The notes: generated from the sequence alone by a model not told the origin. A DNA stretch of 13,583 nt from Clostridiales bacterium (GCA_024697655.1 JAILFI010000033.1:1-13583); one strand, 5' to 3'; shown: positions 1 through 7,931, numbered from the stretch's first letter. Made by a program: numbers and translations.

Positions 1-177
1 CCGGCAGTCGGCAAAGACATCGTTGCGAAGGGGTCGATCAGCCCTGAGAATGAAGAGGACCTCAAGGAAGCGATCCTGAAGTTCAAGAAGGAGAAGACCG
101 AGGATTATATCCTTGACAGCCAGCAGGTCATGAGCCCGCAGATCCCGGTGCATGAGCCGGAGGCAGCGGAACAGTAA
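1..177 (+). CDS. atpA: ATP synthase F1 subunit alpha, C-terminal end (partial)
   Basis: Only the last 58 codons are present; the gene enters from the left edge in frame 1 and stops at TAA 175-177. The residues fit the helical C-terminal end of the F1 alpha subunit: an acidic stretch (SPENEEDLKEAI) is followed by a lysine-rich FKKEKTEDY segment. About 20 further residues (ILDSQQVM... to EPEAAEQ) form a tail beyond the point where many alpha subunits end. Alpha subunits alternate with beta subunits in the F1 hexamer and carry non-catalytic nucleotide sites. No catalytic motif is visible in this fragment, so the call rests on this C-terminal pattern and on atpG, atpD and atpC following directly. 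The gap to atpG is 21 nt, consistent with one operon. Confidence 0.92.
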   Translation, partial: PAVGKDIVAKGSISPENEEDLKEAILKFKKEKTEDYILDSQQVMSPQIPVHEPEAAEQ

Positions 178-198
178 AAAGAAGAAAAGGCAGATGAA

Positions 199-1068
199 AT
201 GTCACAGGCGGATACACAAAACGTAAAACGGAGGATCAAGAGCGTCACGAGCATGGAGCGCATCACCAACGCCATGCGTCTGTTGTCGTCCGCAAAACTC
301 AACAAGGCCAAAGCGCAGTATGAGAAGACCAACGCGAACTTCAACCTGATCGAGCATATGATCGCGGAGATCTTCCACGACGCGCAGGAGGACATCCCGA
401 AGGATTTCCTGGCAGGACAGCGCGAGGTCAAAAAAGTTTGTTATATCGTCATCACCAGCAACAAAGGTCTGTGCGGCGGCTTCAACAGCAACGTGATCCG
501 CACGGTCGAAGACCTCCTCGCCAAGGAGGAAGCGGAGCCGGTGATGATCACCATCGGCACGCGCGGCCGCGACCGTTTCCTGCGGCAGGGGATCGATGTC
601 CTGGCGCAGTACAACGCGCCGCCGGAGACGATCTCATTCATCGAGACCAGAGAGGCCAGCCGGCCGATCGTGGAAGGCTACGCGCGCGGCGATTACGATA
701 AGGTGGTCCTCGTCTATAATGCCTATGTCAGCGCACTGGCGCAGGAGGTCATCACGAAGACCCTGCTGCCGCTGGAAGTCACGCTGGAAGACGAACTGAT
801 GCACGAGTATCACCAGATCGACTACGAACCCTCGCTCACCGAGGTGTTCAATGCGCTGGTCGGCAAGTGGGTCGAGACCCAGCTCTATGGTGCGATCGTC
901 AGTTCGGCGACAGGTGAGCACGCAGCCAGACGCAACGCCATGGAAGCAGCCACAGACAATGCCAGAGACATGCTGCGCGATCTGACGCTTTCTTTCAACA
1001 GAGCCAGACAGTCTGCCATCACCGACGAGATCATCGAGGTCGTGTCGGGTTCGGAAGCGCAGCAATAG
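199..1068 (+). CDS. atpG: ATP synthase F1 subunit gamma
   Basis: This 289-residue protein is the central rotor shaft of F1, which couples rotation of the c-ring to the catalytic beta subunits at the inner face of the membrane. The N-terminal coiled-coil helix is diagnostic (RRIKSVTSMERITNAMRLLSSAKL, about residues 11-34). The middle has the Rossmann-like core with ITSNKGLCGGFNSNV, and the C-terminal helix ends ARQSAITDEIIEVVSGSEA. Length is normal for the family. The start is set by AAAAGG at 185-190, 8 nt before ATG 199; a nearby ATG at 194 is out of frame. The gene sits between atpA and atpD as in standard bacterial atp operons, with a 39-nt gap to atpD. Nothing looks truncated or divergent. 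Confidence 0.98.
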   Translation: MSQADTQNVKRRIKSVTSMERITNAMRLLSSAKLNKAKAQYEKTNANFNLIEHMIAEIFHDAQEDIPKDFLAGQREVKKVCYIVITSNKGLCGGFNSNVIRTVEDLLAKEEAEPVMITIGTRGRDRFLRQGIDVLAQYNAPPETISFIETREASRPIVEGYARGDYDKVVLVYNAYVSALAQEVITKTLLPLEVTLEDELMHEYHQIDYEPSLTEVFNALVGKWVETQLYGAIVSSATGEHAARRNAMEAATDNARDMLRDLTLSFNRARQSAITDEIIEVVSGSEAQQ

Positions 1069-1104
1069 AGAAGTTAATGAGGGCGATCGCCCTGCAAGGA
1101 GTAA

Positions 1105-2502
<1,398 letters not shown>

Positions 2503-2531
2503 CAGTTTAACGATCCAAAGAGAGTAGCCCA

Positions 2532-2963
2532 ATGCCAAAACCGTTCCATCTGGAGATCATCACCCCATCCAAGACGTTCTACCGCGGACAGTGCGAGATC
2601 GTCATTGTACCCACTCCCCTGGGGGAGGAAGGGTTCATGGCCGATCACGCCTGGGTTTGCGCGCTTCTTGATGCGGGCGAACTCTGGATCCGCGAACCCG
2701 GCGAGACGAAGTTCAAAGCGGCGTTCATAGCGGGCGGCTTCATCGACGTGAAGGGCGGCATCGTCATCTTCACGGATGCGGCAGAGTGGCGGGAAGAGAT
2801 CGATGTCTCGCGTGCGGAAGCCCGGAAAGCAGATGCGGAAGCCTGGCTCAAAGACGACAGCCAGGGCGAGCACAAAGCGAATGAGGTGGCCCGTGCCGAA
2901 GTGGCGATCGCAAGAGCGATCCAGCGCATGAAAGTCGCAAAGGGCGGATTCCGAGATGAATAA
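2532..2963 (+). CDS. atpC: ATP synthase F1 subunit epsilon
   Basis: This 143-residue protein is the small F1 subunit that joins gamma to the c-ring and can inhibit ATP hydrolysis. The N-terminal beta-sandwich is recognisable: FHLEIITPSKTFYRGQCEIVIVPT, then GEEGFMADHAWVCALLDAGEL, which corresponds to the family's usual GxxGxxxxHxPxxxxLxxGxL pattern but has Trp-Val-Cys where Ala-Pro-Leu is more usual. The strand AFIAGGFIDVKGGIVIFTDAAEW ends the sandwich. The C-terminal helical hairpin starts near EEIDVSRAEARKADAEAWL and ends ARAIQRMKVA. The ribosome binding site AAAGAGAG (2517-2524) is only moderate. The gene is last in the alpha-gamma-beta-epsilon order. Its final codons overlap a possible but less favoured upstream start (2956) of the next gene. 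Confidence 0.95.
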   Translation: MPKPFHLEIITPSKTFYRGQCEIVIVPTPLGEEGFMADHAWVCALLDAGELWIREPGETKFKAAFIAGGFIDVKGGIVIFTDAAEWREEIDVSRAEARKADAEAWLKDDSQGEHKANEVARAEVAIARAIQRMKVAKGGFRDE

Positions 2964-2996
2964 AATACCCAACCAGAAAGAAAAGAACCGGCAGAC

Positions 2997-3002
2997 AGGG
3001 AG
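2997..3002 (+). promoter_or_regulatory. Ribosome binding site of the lipoprotein gene
   Basis: AGGGAG lies 10 nt before ATG 3013 and supports that start. The in-frame ATG at 2956 has only an imperfect GGGCGG upstream and would add a 19-residue basic leader to the signal peptide. The left arm of a 10-bp hairpin begins at 3001, so the site could be partly occluded when the hairpin forms. Confidence 0.55.
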
Positions 3003-3030
3003 AAAACGCACAATGCGTTTTCTTGCTGTT
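3001..3030 (+). terminator. Terminator-like hairpin on the lipoprotein start codon
   Basis: AGAAAACGCA (3001-3010) and TGCGTTTTCT (3014-3023) form a perfect 10-bp stem with loop CAA. It is followed within a few bases by a T-rich stretch (TGCTG then seven Ts, with more Ts after a short break). It lies 38 nt after the atpC stop, where an atp operon terminator would be expected. The ATG at 3013 is formed by the last loop base and the first two bases of the right arm. Only 4 of 10 pairs are G-C and the T run is offset, so termination would probably be partial. It could also act at the RNA level by hiding the start codon. Confidence 0.45.
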
Positions 3031-4143
3031 TTTTTGGCTGTTGTTTTTGCGGCATCGCTCCTCGCCGGCTGCGGCAGCGGAGAAGCGGAAGAAACCAGCG
3101 AACTGACGACCCGCACTGTCACAGAGGATACCTTTACGGGGTCTGTGATCATCGGTATCAGCACGGACACACCGGATGTCACACAGTTGCTCGGCGCGCT
3201 GCCTGATACATATACCGTTGAGACCTTCGACGGAGAAAGCGCGCTTCGCGAGGCGCTGTCGGAGGGACGTGTCCAGATGGCCGTCCTGACACCGGGCGGC
3301 GCTGCGGCCCATTACAAGAAAGACGGCGGGATCGCCATGGTCAGCCCGGTGTATCTGGGCGGATACCGGCTGGTCGGTATCCTGAGCCATCTGACGGTCC
3401 AGGATCCGTACCGCCCGGTTCCCGGGGCAGCAGCCACTGCGCCGGTGACCGATGAAGAGACATACGATGACGGCACCGGCGAAGAAATGTACGACGACGG
3501 CACCGGCGAAGAGACCGTCCAGGAATCGGTGCCGGCTGTATCCGATACGGTCAGTGTCCCGCACGATCCGGTCACGGCCGGGGAGATCGCGAAGGACAGC
3601 ATTCTGCCGTCGCAGCTCCGCGGCTGCACCGTCAATGTCTGGCACGATACTGATACCTTGATCGATCTGTCGAAAGCGCTGGGGCTCATGGACGGGCTGG
3701 ACAGCGCTCTGCCTGTCATCCGGCGGTATGAAGAGGAGACCCCGCAGGATTACCTGACGGAATACAATCATTTTGCGCTGACAAATATCCTGACCGCTTA
3801 CGGCGGACAGGATGCCTTCGCATCGAAGGACGTGCTGCTGGATGTGGACGCGTACTGGCAGGCAATGACCGGACAGCCGCTCCCGTCGGCCGTTCTTGTC
3901 GTCTCGAATGCGCTGCTGGAGCAGACAGCCCAGCAGGAACACGACGCGGCGGCGATCCTGGACCGCGACTTTGAAGCGGCGATGGCGGCGCAGGGCGATC
4001 AGGGCAGCGGTCTGATGCGGATCGTGTTCTACGGAACGAGCAACCGCGGGACGCAGATCATGCGCACGTATTATCAGCAGGTGTACAGCCTGATCGGCGC
4101 TTCCGGATGGATCCCGGACGATGCGTTTTATCTGAATAAATAG
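3013..4143 (+). CDS. Lipoprotein, divergent ABC-type solute-binding protein (NMT1/TauA-like)
   Basis: A lipoprotein signal peptide is clear: MR, a hydrophobic core (FLAVFLAVVFAASL) and the lipobox LAGC with Cys20, giving a membrane-anchored extracellular protein of 376 residues. Residues about 40-125 resemble the first lobe of type 2 solute-binding proteins: a short strand (VIIGIST), a segment like ALSEGRVQMAVLTPGGAAAHYKKDGGIAMV and then LGGYRLVGIL, matching the family pattern of 'site controls access, substrate-poor loop, then a hinge strand'. The end, YYQQVYSLIGASGWIPDDAFYLNK, resembles the C-terminus (PDDAFYY) of many clostridial ABC substrate-binding lipoproteins. Between the lobes sits an acidic insert with two 9-residue repeats (149-166). 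No permease or ATPase gene is nearby, so the ligand and partner are unknown. Family assignment is inferred from pattern recall; the lipoprotein call is firm. Confidence 0.7.
   Translation: MRFLAVFLAVVFAASLLAGCGSGEAEETSELTTRTVTEDTFTGSVIIGISTDTPDVTQLLGALPDTYTVETFDGESALREALSEGRVQMAVLTPGGAAAHYKKDGGIAMVSPVYLGGYRLVGILSHLTVQDPYRPVPGAAATAPVTDEETYDDGTGEEMYDDGTGEETVQESVPAVSDTVSVPHDPVTAGEIAKDSILPSQLRGCTVNVWHDTDTLIDLSKALGLMDGLDSALPVIRRYEEETPQDYLTEYNHFALTNILTAYGGQDAFASKDVLLDVDAYWQAMTGQPLPSAVLVVSNALLEQTAQQEHDAAAILDRDFEAAMAAQGDQGSGLMRIVFYGTSNRGTQIMRTYYQQVYSLIGASGWIPDDAFYLNK
3457..3510 (+). repeat. Two-copy 27-bp in-frame tandem repeat in the lipoprotein gene
   Basis: Units at 3457-3483 and 3484-3510 encode ETYDDGTGE and EMYDDGTGE. 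The last 15 bases of each unit's core (GACGGCACCGGCGAA) are identical. The repeat lies in an acidic, Gly/Thr-rich, probably disordered insert between the two putative lobes. DDGTGE-type acidic repeats sometimes bind calcium, but nothing here proves that. Copy number may vary among strains. Confidence 0.85.
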
Positions 4144-4175
4144 GCTCGCGCGGCACTGCTGCGAAAGCGATGATA

Positions 4176-4183
4176 AAAGGAGG
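4176..4183 (+). promoter_or_regulatory. Strong ribosome binding site of the Ldh2-family gene
   Basis: AAAGGAGG lies 8 nt before ATG 4192, a near-perfect Shine-Dalgarno match. It fixes the start and suggests efficient translation, in contrast to the occluded start of the lipoprotein gene just upstream. Confidence 0.85.
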
Positions 4184-4191
4184 AACAAACG

Positions 4192-5322
4192 ATGGCAAAA
4201 GAAGTCCTGACCGACAGCATGGGAAGACCGTATATCCCCTGGGAAATGATCGGCTCCTTTATGGTGGATGCATTCAAAGCGTACGGCGTGCCGGAGGAAG
4301 ACGCGAAGATCTGCGCAGACGTGCTGATGGAGAGCGACCGGCGCGGCATCGAGAGCCACGGCTGCAACCGCTTTAAACCGATCTACCTCGACCGCATCGA
4401 CAACGGCACCCTGCTGCCGGAGACGAAGATCGACATCCTGAAGGAGACCCCGACGACCGTCGTCATGGACGCCAACAACGGGATGGGCATGGTCGCCAGC
4501 TACCGTATGATGGAGATGCTGATCGAAAAAGCGAAAACCTACGGCATGGCGGGCGGCGCGATCACGAATTCTACGCACTACGGCATTGCGGGGTACTGGA
4601 CCACGATGGCGGAAAAGGCGGGGATGATCGGCATCACCGGCACCAACGCACGGCCTTCCGTTGCACCGACCTTTGGCGTCGAGCCAATGATGGGCACCAA
4701 CCCGATGACCTTCACGATCCCCACGGATGAAGACTTCCCGTTCAACTTTGACTGCGCGACCTCCATCGTGCAGAACGGCAAGATCGAATACTACGAACGT
4801 ATGGGTAAGGAAACGCCTGCGGGTCTGGTCGTCACGAAGGACGGCGGCACCATGACCGATTCCGGGCAGATCCTGAAAGACATGCGCAAAGGAGACTGCG
4901 CGCTGCTGTCGATCGGCGGGCTCGGCGAAGCGACCGGCGGATACAAGGGGTACGGATTCACCACCATCGTGGAGATCCTGTCCGCAGCGCTGGCGGGCGG
5001 TCCGTTCATGAAAGCCCTGTCCGGCAAAGACGAGGAAGGCAACAACCGGATGTACCGGCTCGGACACTTCTTCTTTGTCATCAATCCGGAGTTCTTCATG
5101 GGGCTGGATACGTTCAGGACGACGACCGGGGAGATCTTAAGAGGCCTGCGCGCGTCCGAAAAGGCACCCGGCGAGGACCGTATCTACACGGCCGGCGAGA
5201 AGGAATGGGATGCCTGGTGCGAGCGCAAGGACAAAGGTGTTCCCGTCAACGAAAGTGTGCAGAACGATCTGATCACGATCCGCGACCGCTTCGGGCTGGA
5301 CTATACATTCCCGTTTGAGTAA
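4192..5322 (+). CDS. Ldh2-family NAD(P)-dependent dehydrogenase (malate/L-lactate dehydrogenase-like)
   Basis: This 376-residue protein belongs to the Ldh2/MDH2 oxidoreductase family, which is unrelated to classical lactate dehydrogenase and includes ureidoglycolate, sulfolactate, 2,3-diketogulonate and delta-1-piperideine-2-carboxylate reductases. The family's N-terminal motif is seen as ESDRRGIESHGCNR (Ser55, His56, Arg60). The substrate/cofactor region is TNSTHYGIAGYW with His129, a residue position that is catalytic in the family. Further conserved stretches are GITGTNARPSVAPTFG, GTNPMTFTIPT and GLGEATGGYKGYGFTTIVEILSAAL. The length is slightly long for the family. It likely interconverts a 2-hydroxy acid and a 2-oxo acid in the cytoplasm, but the substrate cannot be read from sequence. 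It lies 48 nt after the lipoprotein gene and 47 nt before a small redox protein, so co-transcription is likely. Confidence 0.9.
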   Translation: MAKEVLTDSMGRPYIPWEMIGSFMVDAFKAYGVPEEDAKICADVLMESDRRGIESHGCNRFKPIYLDRIDNGTLLPETKIDILKETPTTVVMDANNGMGMVASYRMMEMLIEKAKTYGMAGGAITNSTHYGIAGYWTTMAEKAGMIGITGTNARPSVAPTFGVEPMMGTNPMTFTIPTDEDFPFNFDCATSIVQNGKIEYYERMGKETPAGLVVTKDGGTMTDSGQILKDMRKGDCALLSIGGLGEATGGYKGYGFTTIVEILSAALAGGPFMKALSGKDEEGNNRMYRLGHFFFVINPEFFMGLDTFRTTTGEILRGLRASEKAPGEDRIYTAGEKEWDAWCERKDKGVPVNESVQNDLITIRDRFGLDYTFPFE

Positions 5323-5333
5323 TAAGAAAAGGA

Positions 5334-5351
5334 GCCGGCACAGCTGCCGGC
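5334..5351 (+). other. Intergenic hairpin between the dehydrogenase and redox-protein genes
   Basis: GCCGGCA (5334-5340) and TGCCGGC (5345-5351) form a perfect, GC-rich 7-bp stem with loop CAGC. No T tract follows, so it is not a standard terminator. It lies 11 nt after the dehydrogenase stop and 6 nt before the next Shine-Dalgarno. It could stabilise the 3' end of the processed upstream mRNA. Confidence 0.6.
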
Positions 5352-5357
5352 AAAGAT

Positions 5358-5363
5358 AAGGAG
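5358..5363 (+). promoter_or_regulatory. Ribosome binding site deciding the start of the CGAxxG protein gene
   Basis: AAGGAG abuts the ATG at 5364 with no spacing, which would not work for initiation there. It is 6 nt before the in-frame ATG at 5370, a good spacing, so 5370 is chosen as the start. Confidence 0.75.
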
Positions 5364-5369
5364 ATGACG

Positions 5370-5774
5370 ATGGATAAGAAAGAATTGGCCGCCATGTATC
5401 ATGACCGCGGCTGCAACTGCTGCCAGGCCGTGGTGCTGGCGTTCGCCGATGATCTGGGACTCGACAAGGAACTGGTCCAGAAGATGGGCGAAGCCTTCGG
5501 GGCCGGTATGGGCGGCATGCAGGGGACCTGCGGCGCGCTGTCCGGCGCGATGATACTGGCAGGCCTCAAGAACAGCGACGGCAATACGGAATCGCCGAAG
5601 AGCAAGGCGGCGACCTACAAGATCGCCAAGGGCATCCACGAGCAGTTCCGCGAAAAGGCGGGATCCACCATCTGTAAGGAACTGAAAGGGATCGGCACCG
5701 GCGTCGTCCTGATGCCCTGCCCGGCGTGCATCGATCTGGCGGTCGAACTGGCTGAGGAGATGTTCGCGGAGTAA
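5370..5774 (+). CDS. Putative redox-active protein of the C_GCAxxG_C_C family
   Basis: This small protein of 134 residues has the family's CGAxxG motif as CGALSG (Cys54-Gly59). Other cysteines are Cys15, 17 and 18 in a GCNCCQAV stretch, Cys102 in STICKEL, and Cys117 and 120 in MPCPACIDL. Family members of about 140 residues with conserved cysteines are thought to be redox active, and some homologues are selenoproteins; the biochemical role is not established. No signal peptide or membrane segment is visible, so it is probably cytoplasmic. It is flanked by an Ldh2-family dehydrogenase and a YcxB-like membrane protein on the same strand, with 47- and 55-nt gaps, which suggests a shared transcript. 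A redox partnership with the dehydrogenase is inference only. Confidence 0.88.
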   Translation: MDKKELAAMYHDRGCNCCQAVVLAFADDLGLDKELVQKMGEAFGAGMGGMQGTCGALSGAMILAGLKNSDGNTESPKSKAATYKIAKGIHEQFREKAGSTICKELKGIGTGVVLMPCPACIDLAVELAEEMFAE

Positions 5775-5788
5775 GACGAAAGAAAAGG

Positions 5789-5803
5789 GGCTGCCGGGCA
5801 GCC
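5789..5803 (+). other. Intergenic hairpin between the redox-protein and YcxB-like genes
   Basis: GGCTGC (5789-5794) and GCAGCC (5798-5803) form a 6-bp GC stem with loop CGG. No T tract follows. As in the preceding gap, the hairpin sits just after GAAAAGG and is followed by ATAAGGAGA, the next Shine-Dalgarno. Confidence 0.5.
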
Positions 5804-5829
5804 GGATGTGAATAAGGAGAAATGCCGCA

Positions 5830-6456
5830 ATGGCACAGAAAAAACGCGGAAGTAAATACTTCACAGCAAGAACCGAGATCGATCTTAACTGCTGCAAGCA
5901 GATGTCCGCACAGACCATGATGCAGCGGAACAGGATGTACTTTGTCGTCCTGACACTGGCGCTGCTGTTCATGCTGTTCATGATCTTCGCCCCGCACATC
6001 ACCAGATGGCCGGGGCTGTTCGCTGTTCTTCCCGCAGCGGCGTGGTTCTGGACCACCCGGTCCGCGGGCAGCAAACTGTGGATGAAGACCGTCGAGCCGA
6101 CAGGGCTCGAATACCTCGTCAGGAACATCACGATCGACCGCACCGGGATCGTCGAGACCAAAGAGGAAACCGGGGAATCGACGAAATACACGTTCGACCA
6201 GGTGTTCAACATTGCCAGAAGCAAGAGCTATCTCTTCCTGTTTCTGACCAGCGGCAGGATCCTGCCCGTCGAAGTGACGTATCTGACCGGCGGCTCCCCG
6301 GACGAACTGGAGAGCATCCTTCTGCGCGCCTGCCCGAAACTAAAGGGCGGCAAGAAAACGACCGGGGCGGGGCTCTTCATCGCCTGCGCGGCTATCACCG
6401 GGGTCACCCTGTTCGGCTGGATCGGCTTGATTGCCCTGTGCATCATCGGCGCGTAA
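5830..6456 (+). CDS. YcxB-like family membrane protein
   Basis: This 208-residue protein has a basic N-terminus and two hydrophobic segments, about residues 36-55 (MYFVVLTLALLFMLFMIF) and 59-75 (WPGLFAVLPAAAWFW). A soluble domain follows, resembling the YcxB-like domain: NITIDRTGIVETKEETGES, then TKYTFDQVFNIARSKSYLFLFLTSGRILPVEV. A third hydrophobic segment (about 182-207, GLFIACAAITGVTLFGWIGLIALCII) ends the protein, an addition to the two N-terminal spans. The function of the family is unknown. The start at ATG 5830 has AAGGAG at 5814-5819 upstream. It is the last gene before the terminator at 6482, so it closes the left transcription block. No catalytic residues are apparent; family assignment rests on the domain pattern. 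Confidence 0.75.
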   Translation: MAQKKRGSKYFTARTEIDLNCCKQMSAQTMMQRNRMYFVVLTLALLFMLFMIFAPHITRWPGLFAVLPAAAWFWTTRSAGSKLWMKTVEPTGLEYLVRNITIDRTGIVETKEETGESTKYTFDQVFNIARSKSYLFLFLTSGRILPVEVTYLTGGSPDELESILLRACPKLKGGKKTTGAGLFIACAAITGVTLFGWIGLIALCIIGA

Positions 6457-6481
6457 GGGCGGACGTTCCGTCAAGCAAAAG

Positions 6482-6507
6482 AAAAGCACCCGCGAGGGTG
6501 CTTTTTT
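6482..6507 (+). terminator. Bidirectional intrinsic terminator between the YcxB-like gene and pyrC
   Basis: AAAAGCACCC (6482-6491) pairs with GGGTGCTTTT (6496-6505) around loop GCGA, and the T run extends to 6507. The left A tract (with GAAAAGAAAAG around it on the opposite reading) becomes a T tract on the minus strand, so it can also stop pyrC transcripts arriving from the right. Confidence 0.93.
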
Positions 6508-6541
6508 AACGGCGGGTATTCCGGCAAACGGCTCTATGGAT

Positions 6542-7867
6542 TTATTGTTCATCCTGATAGACGATCTTTCCGCCGCAGATCGTGTACTTCACTTTGCCGG
6601 TGAGCGATGCTCCGATAAAGGGGGAATTGACTGCCTTTGATGCGAATGTATCAGCAACGGTCCACTGTTCATCCGGGTCGAAGAGGACGATATCGGCGGG
6701 GCCGCCCTTGATCAGATGCCCGGCGGCTTTGGCGGGATCTTCTTCATACCCTTCATCCAGCCGGAAGCAGGCAGCCGGGCGGCAGGTCATCTTGGCGAGG
6801 AACTCCGCCATGGTAAGGTGTTCCGGCTTGACCAGATTGGTGATGCCAAGCGCCAGCGCGGTCTCAAGGCCAATGATGCCGGACGGCGCGTCCTGGAAGG
6901 GACGGCTCTTTTCTTCTTTTGTATGCGGTGCGTGGTCGGTCGCGATCATATCGATCGTGCCGTCTTTCAGTCCCTGGATGATCGCCTGGCGGTCGATCTC
7001 GGAACGCAGCGGCGGATTCATCCGCGCGTTCGGCCCCCATTTCATGACGGCCTCTTCGGTCAGGGAGAAATGGTGCGGGGTCGCTTCCGCCCAGACATCG
7101 ACGCCGTTTGCCTTTGCATTGCGGAGGATGTTGACGGACATCCCGCTGCTCACGTGCTGGATATCGATGCGCGCGCCGGTTTCTTTGGCCATCGGCACAT
7201 CTCTTGCGATCATGATGGCTTCGGATCTGGCAGGTGCACTGCCCAGTTCGAGCATCATGGCGGCAACGCCTTCATTGATGCCCTGCTGGGTGATCATCCT
7301 GGGATCTTCTTCATGGAACGACAGTACCATGCCAAGTGCGGCAGCTTTTTCCATCGCTTCGCGGACGAGCGCGGGGCGCATCAGCGGCTTGCCGTCGTCG
7401 GTAAAGCAAGCGGCGCCGGCTTCTTTGAGCGCTTTCAGATCCGCCAGTTCTTCCCCGGCCATGCCTTTGGTGATGGTCGCGGCCTGCAGGACGTGGATGC
7501 CGGTCTGTCCGCCTTTTGCAAGGTTGGCGGCGAGCAGTTCCGGGCTGTCGATGGGCGGCATGGTGTTGGCCATGCAGATGACAGTCGTGTAACCGCCGGC
7601 TTTCGCGGCTGCGGCACCGGTCATGATATCTTCTTTTTCGGTCTGCCCCGGGTCGCGGAAGTGCACATGCACGTCGATGAAGCCGGGGGCAGCGATCAGC
7701 CCGTCGGCGTCGATGATGACAGGGTCTTCTTCCGGCATGCTGCCCGCTGAAAGGGCGGCATCTGCCGGCAGGATCGTGACGATCTGTTCATCAGCGATGC
7801 AGATATGTGATTTCCGGTCGTATCCGCTTGCCGGATCGATGACGCGGGCGTTCTTGACAATGAGCAT
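6542..7867 (-). CDS. pyrC: Dihydroorotase
   Basis: This 441-residue amidohydrolase closes N-carbamoyl-L-aspartate to dihydroorotate, the third step of de novo pyrimidine synthesis. The metal-binding motif GFIDVHVHFRDPG has His67 and His69. Further expected metal or active-site residues lie in CFTDDGKPL (Asp157), SFHEED (His185), DIQHVSS (His238) and IATDHAPH (Asp311, His312). The AEATPHHF and NPPLR stretches are typical of the class I enzyme. The start is taken at ATG 7867: AAAGAAGG (7873-7880) lies 5 nt upstream, and homology begins at once with MLIVKNARVIDP. An in-frame ATG at 7939 is upstream of the promoter and is rejected. The gene is monocistronic between its own promoter and a terminator. 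No pyrimidine operon partners are present, and the short leader leaves little room for PyrR-type attenuation. Confidence 0.96.
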   Translation of the reverse strand: MLIVKNARVIDPASGYDRKSHICIADEQIVTILPADAALSAGSMPEEDPVIIDADGLIAAPGFIDVHVHFRDPGQTEKEDIMTGAAAAKAGGYTTVICMANTMPPIDSPELLAANLAKGGQTGIHVLQAATITKGMAGEELADLKALKEAGAACFTDDGKPLMRPALVREAMEKAAALGMVLSFHEEDPRMITQQGINEGVAAMMLELGSAPARSEAIMIARDVPMAKETGARIDIQHVSSGMSVNILRNAKANGVDVWAEATPHHFSLTEEAVMKWGPNARMNPPLRSEIDRQAIIQGLKDGTIDMIATDHAPHTKEEKSRPFQDAPSGIIGLETALALGITNLVKPEHLTMAEFLAKMTCRPAACFRLDEGYEEDPAKAAGHLIKGGPADIVLFDPDEQWTVADTFASKAVNSPFIGASLTGKVKYTICGGKIVYQDEQ

Positions 7868-7872
7868 AGGTA

Positions 7873-7880
7873 CCTTCTTT
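7873..7880 (-). promoter_or_regulatory. pyrC: Ribosome binding site of pyrC
   Basis: On the minus strand AAAGAAGG ends 5 nt before ATG 7867. It supports this start over the in-frame ATG 72 nt upstream. Confidence 0.75.
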
Positions 7881-7897
7881 CTGTGTAAACTACAAAA

Positions 7898-7926
7898 ATG
7901 ATACCGACACCGATGCATCAAGTCAA
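7898..7926 (-). promoter_or_regulatory. pyrC: Sigma-A-type promoter of pyrC
   Basis: Reading the minus strand, TTGACT (7926-7921) and TATCAT (7903-7898) are separated by exactly 17 bp. Five of six -35 bases and five of six -10 bases match consensus. Transcription would begin near 7891, giving a leader of about 23 nt that contains the ribosome binding site. The spacer contains the 8-bp palindrome GATGCATC (7912-7919). Confidence 0.85.
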
Positions 7927-7931
7927 GAATA

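Noticed and set aside
2961..2966. TAAAAT as a -10 box for a separate lipoprotein promoter
   Set aside because: No -35-like hexamer is found 16-18 bp upstream and there is no extended -10 TG; a single AT-rich hexamer is not enough.
2956..3012. Earlier in-frame start (ATG 2956) of the lipoprotein, overlapping the end of atpC
   Set aside because: It lacks a clear ribosome binding site and adds a basic 19-residue leader before an otherwise standard lipoprotein signal peptide. ATG 3013 with AGGGAG is preferred, though the earlier start is not excluded.
2848..5067. Long open frame on the minus strand (739 codons) opposite the lipoprotein and dehydrogenase genes
   Set aside because: It is a shadow of the GC-rich + strand genes. 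It has no recognisable domain, its composition is Arg/His/Asp-rich, and it crosses several well-supported genes. The same applies to the long antisense frames at 634-1620, 1627-2538 and 7923-9674.
5364..5369. ATG 5364 as start of the CGAxxG protein
   Set aside because: The Shine-Dalgarno AAGGAG directly touches this ATG, leaving no spacing; ATG 5370 has 6 nt.
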